Shown piece by piece: positions 42,759 through 44,938 of a stretch of DNA of 44,938 bases. The notes under the pieces were generated by a model. That model ran no database searches and was not told the origin of the DNA. It was given only the letters and a program-made list of their open reading frames with translations. Numbering within the stretch: position 1 is the stretch's first letter; every line of letters starts with the position of its first letter. Both the position numbers and the translations under genes were made by a program. The DNA is taken from positions 1 to 44,938 of the forward strand of contig JAHDDS010000016.1 of the NCBI GenBank assembly GCA_020629235.1, in the 5' to 3' direction. This DNA comes from Planktomarina sp. (GTDB lineage Bacteria > Pseudomonadota > Alphaproteobacteria > Rhodobacterales > Rhodobacteraceae).

Positions 42759-43892
42759 ATGCCTGCGCTTTTGAACGACGTGGACCCAGACGGTCTGTTG
42801 GAATTTTCGGTGGTGTTTACCGACCGGTCCTTGAACCACATGTCCGCCAAGTTTCAGGGGGTGATGCGCGATATATCTTCCATCTTGCGAGAGGTGTACA
42901 ATGCCGACGGCGTGGCCTTGATCCCGGGCGGCGGCACCTTCGCCATGGAAGCGGTGGCGCGGCAGTTGGCCCCGGGGCAAAAGGCCATGGTCATCCGCAA
43001 CGGGTGGTTTTCGTATCGCTGGTCCCAGATTTTTGAAGCCGGCGTCACCCCATCCGAAGAAATCGTTATGAAGGCGCGGCGCACCGGCAATGACGCCCGC
43101 GCGCCCTTTGCCCCGGCCCCCATCGAAGACGTGGTGGCGCGCATTCACGCCGACCAGCCCGATGTGGTCTTCGCCCCCCACGTGGAAACCAGCGCGGGCA
43201 TGATCCTGCCCGACGATTATTTGGCGGCGGTGGCCGATGCGGTCCACGCCCATGGCGGGCTGTTCGTGTTGGATTGCATCGCGTCGGGCTGCGCGTGGGT
43301 GGATATGAAAGCGGTGGGGGTGGATGTGCTGATTTCCGCCCCGCAGAAGGGGTGGTCGGCGTCGCCATCGGCCGGAATGGTCATGTTGTCGGACGCCGCG
43401 TTGGCTGTGGTGAAGGCGCGCAAATCCAACAGCTTTGCCGTCGATTTGGGCAAGTGGCTGGACATCATGGAAGCCTATGAAAACGGCGGCCACGCGTACC
43501 ACGCCACCATGCCCACAGACGCCTTGACCGCCTTTCGCGATACGATGTTGGAAACCAAAGATTATGGCTTCGACAAGTTGAAAGACGCCCAATGGGACCA
43601 AGGCACCCGGGTGCGCAAATTGCTGGCGGACCGGGGCATCGCGTCCGTGGCGGCACCGGGGTTTGCGGCCCCCGGCGTTGTCGTCAGCTATGCCGATGAT
43701 GGGGACATCCAGTCGGGCAAACCGTTTGCGGCCCTGGGCCTGCAAATCGCCGCTGGCGTGCCGCTGCAGTGCGACGAAGGCCCCGAATACCGCAGCTTCC
43801 GTTTGGGGCTGTTCGGGTTGGACAAGCTCTATGACGTGGACGCCAGCGTGGGCCGTTTGGAAGCGGCTTTGGACCAAGTCTTCGCCGCCTGA
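42759..43892 (+). CDS. Class V PLP-dependent aminotransferase (alanine/serine-glyoxylate type)
   Basis: 377 residues of the class V fold. The PLP-lysine is in ISAPQKGWSASPSAG (Lys near residue 197), with the phosphate loop GGGTFAMEAVARQL and the PLP Asp in FVLDCIASG. Relatives move amino groups from alanine, serine or aspartate to glyoxylate. Preceded by GTTGGAGATCCCCC as ribosome site. If the aldolases release glycolaldehyde that is oxidised to glyoxylate, this enzyme could return it to glycine; that link is an inference. Confidence 0.88.
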   Translation: MPALLNDVDPDGLLEFSVVFTDRSLNHMSAKFQGVMRDISSILREVYNADGVALIPGGGTFAMEAVARQLAPGQKAMVIRNGWFSYRWSQIFEAGVTPSEEIVMKARRTGNDARAPFAPAPIEDVVARIHADQPDVVFAPHVETSAGMILPDDYLAAVADAVHAHGGLFVLDCIASGCAWVDMKAVGVDVLISAPQKGWSASPSAGMVMLSDAALAVVKARKSNSFAVDLGKWLDIMEAYENGGHAYHATMPTDALTAFRDTMLETKDYGFDKLKDAQWDQGTRVRKLLADRGIASVAAPGFAAPGVVVSYADDGDIQSGKPFAALGLQIAAGVPLQCDEGPEYRSFRLGLFGLDKLYDVDASVGRLEAALDQVFAA

Positions 43893-43940
43893 TCCGCGGT
43901 GTGATTGTTCGACGGGGGCGCGGTGTGATACCCTGCCCCC

Positions 43941-44285
43941 ATGCGGATCTGGATATTCTGTCTTCTTTTTGCGTTGCCTGGGTGTGACTTTGGGCACCTG
44001 GGCAATCCGTTGTTGCTGCCTGCGCGGGCGGTGGGGGCCGGGTTGGACAACGCGGCCTATAACGCGGAACGGCGCAAAGTGCGGGCGTATTTGGCGGCCA
44101 ACCGCGACGGGCTGCTGGCGGGCACCGCCCCTGGCCCGGCCTGGGCGGGGCTGAAAGTTGTGGCCCGCACCCGGCCCGACCGCGAAGCGCAGATGTTGCG
44201 GGATTTCATTGCCATTCGCCACCTGCCGGACCCACAGTGGTTGGACCAGGCCACCGTGATCGCCATGGTCATGGGGGATTTTTGA
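43941..44285 (+). CDS. Small predicted lipoprotein of unknown function
   Basis: 114 residues. Very short signal MRIWIFCLLFALPG followed by Cys15 in LPGC, a good lipobox, so the mature protein should be lipid-anchored. The rest (DNAAYNAERRKVRAYLAANRDGLLAG, WLDQATVIAMVMGDF) is not a family I recognise. The upstream gap holds a 10-bp direct repeat GCGGTGTGAT at 43896 and 43920. It may be linked to the DUF4329 gene that follows on the same strand. Confidence 0.7.
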   Translation: MRIWIFCLLFALPGCDFGHLGNPLLLPARAVGAGLDNAAYNAERRKVRAYLAANRDGLLAGTAPGPAWAGLKVVARTRPDREAQMLRDFIAIRHLPDPQWLDQATVIAMVMGDF

Positions 44286-44302
44286 AGGGGTCCGCGATAA
44301 GG

Positions 44303-44320
44303 TAGTTTAACATTAAACTA
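44303..44320. promoter_or_regulatory. AT-rich palindrome TAGTTTAA-CA-TTAAACTA
   Basis: Perfect 8-bp arms around a CA spacer, in the gap between the lipoprotein gene and the DUF4329 gene, followed by TTTT. It has the size and symmetry of a MarR-type operator. A terminator is less likely since the stem is almost all A and T. The gap also has an imperfect CCCGCAA/TTGCGGG hairpin at 44346-44372. Confidence 0.45.
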
Positions 44321-44420
44321 TTTTGGTCGCGCGGCACACCCCCATCCCGCAAACACCCGCTTGCGTTGCGGGGGGCCTTATCGGATAACATGCGTAAACC
44401 GATGCAGCGACTGGGATATT

Positions 44421-44938
44421 ATGCGGCACCTTTTCCTTTCCTTGGCCCTGGCCATCACACCGACCGTGATCCCAACCTTGGCCCCGGCCCAAGACGGCGC
44501 GGAATTGCGGTTGGCCAAGCAGGTTTTGGGCCAAGCGCAGCATCTGTCGTTCAAGAACAACCGCGAATACTGCGGATACATCGTGCTGGACGAAAACAAC
44601 CGCCTGCGGGCCACAGATTTGACCAAAGGCCGCAAGGAAAGCTGCCTGGCCGACGACTTCCCCGAAGACTGGACCCCCATCGCCAGCTTTCACACCCACG
44701 GCGCCCATGTGGACGGCGAAAGCTTTGAGGTGCCCAGCTATTCCGACGCTGAAGGGGACGAAGAAGAAGGCGTGGATGGCTATGTTGCGACCCCGGGCGG
44801 GCGTCTGTGGTACATTGACAGCCAAGACCGCGAAATCAGCTTGATCTGCGGATTGAACTGCCTGCCCCAGGACCCCACGTTTGAAGAATGGGAAGAAGAT
44901 CGCCCGCCAGAGTTCTTCACCTACGAAGACCTGCGCCG
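44421..44938 (+). CDS. Secreted DUF4329-type protein, JAMM-like motif, 3' end outside window
   Basis: 172 codons are present; the frame runs off the right edge. Signal peptide MRHLFLSLALAITPTVIPTLAPA with probable cleavage after APA. The core YCGYIVLDENNRLRATD, then SFHTHGAHVDGESFEVPSYSD and DGYVATPGGRLWYID, fits DUF4329. The order Glu, HxH, SxxD resembles the JAMM/MPN metal site, with a longer stretch between the histidines and serine than in classical JAMM proteins. Position behind a lipoprotein suggests a periplasmic role. Function unknown. Confidence 0.7.
   Translation, partial: MRHLFLSLALAITPTVIPTLAPAQDGAELRLAKQVLGQAQHLSFKNNREYCGYIVLDENNRLRATDLTKGRKESCLADDFPEDWTPIASFHTHGAHVDGESFEVPSYSDAEGDEEEGVDGYVATPGGRLWYIDSQDREISLICGLNCLPQDPTFEEWEEDRPPEFFTYEDLR

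Noticed and set aside
41058-44222. Open frame of 1054 codons on the minus strand opposite the kinase and aminotransferase
   Set aside because: It is antisense to well-supported genes with intact family motifs. Its translation is rich in His, Gly, Arg and Gln with no domain, as expected from high-GC shadow frames.
1-44938. CRISPR array, tRNA or rRNA genes, insertion sequences, prophage
   Set aside because: No regularly spaced repeats, no cloverleaf-like tRNA ends, no transposase, integrase or phage structural motifs were seen on either strand.

Overview
The window is high-GC DNA from an alphaproteobacterium. Gene content and regulatory RNAs point to Rhodobacterales (Roseobacter/Rhodobacter group): a dcw cluster preceded by a long leader with an UpsM-like RNA, a DUF1127 gene followed by a CcsR ('cuckoo')-type RNA behind an RpoH-like promoter, a meso-DAP type MurE, and both TRAP and ABC importers. 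No genus can be named from the sequence alone. No tRNA, rRNA, CRISPR array, insertion sequence or phage gene was seen.

Region 1 (1-9020, minus strand) is the start of the division and cell wall (dcw) cluster: mraZ, rsmH, ftsL, ftsI, murE, murF, mraY and a cut-off murD. Most junctions overlap or are short. Upstream of mraZ lie five GG-boxes about 10 bp apart (probable MraZ operators) over a promoter, then a leader of about 250 nt with a terminator-like hairpin (UpsM-like). Region 2 (9021-13160) holds mrp, a DUF1127 small protein with its CcsR-like RNA, a LysE exporter, and a photolyase-family protein whose iron-sulfur ligands appear to be missing.

Region 3 (13304-25867) is a complete aerobic phenylacetate pathway. 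Genes paaJ-A-(DUF3291)-B-C-D-E run on the plus strand and paaG-I-K on the minus strand. A fused hydratase/dehydrogenase (standing in for paaF and paaH), paaZ and a paaX-type regulator run on the plus strand. PaaK makes phenylacetyl-CoA, PaaABCE epoxidises it, PaaG isomerises it to the oxepin, PaaZ opens and oxidises the ring, and the fusion protein and PaaJ carry out beta-oxidation to acetyl-CoA and succinyl-CoA.

Region 4 (25880-31350) holds a three-gene TRAP transporter, a phosphagen (arginine-type) kinase, which is rare in bacteria, and a two-domain VOC ring-cleavage dioxygenase.

Region 5 (31445-43892) looks like a carbohydrate-type catabolic locus under one GntR regulator. A minus-strand operon encodes an ABC importer, a Tm-1-like (UPF0261) protein and a class II aldolase. 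A plus-strand operon encodes an MBL-fold hydrolase, a HAD phosphatase, a second class II aldolase and an FGGY kinase, followed by a class V aminotransferase. Identical 14-bp palindromes (TTTTGTATACAAAA) precede both operons and a degraded copy precedes the aminotransferase. The substrate is unknown, and this is the best candidate for an undescribed pathway. The right end has a small lipoprotein and a cut-off DUF4329-type secreted protein with a JAMM-like histidine motif.
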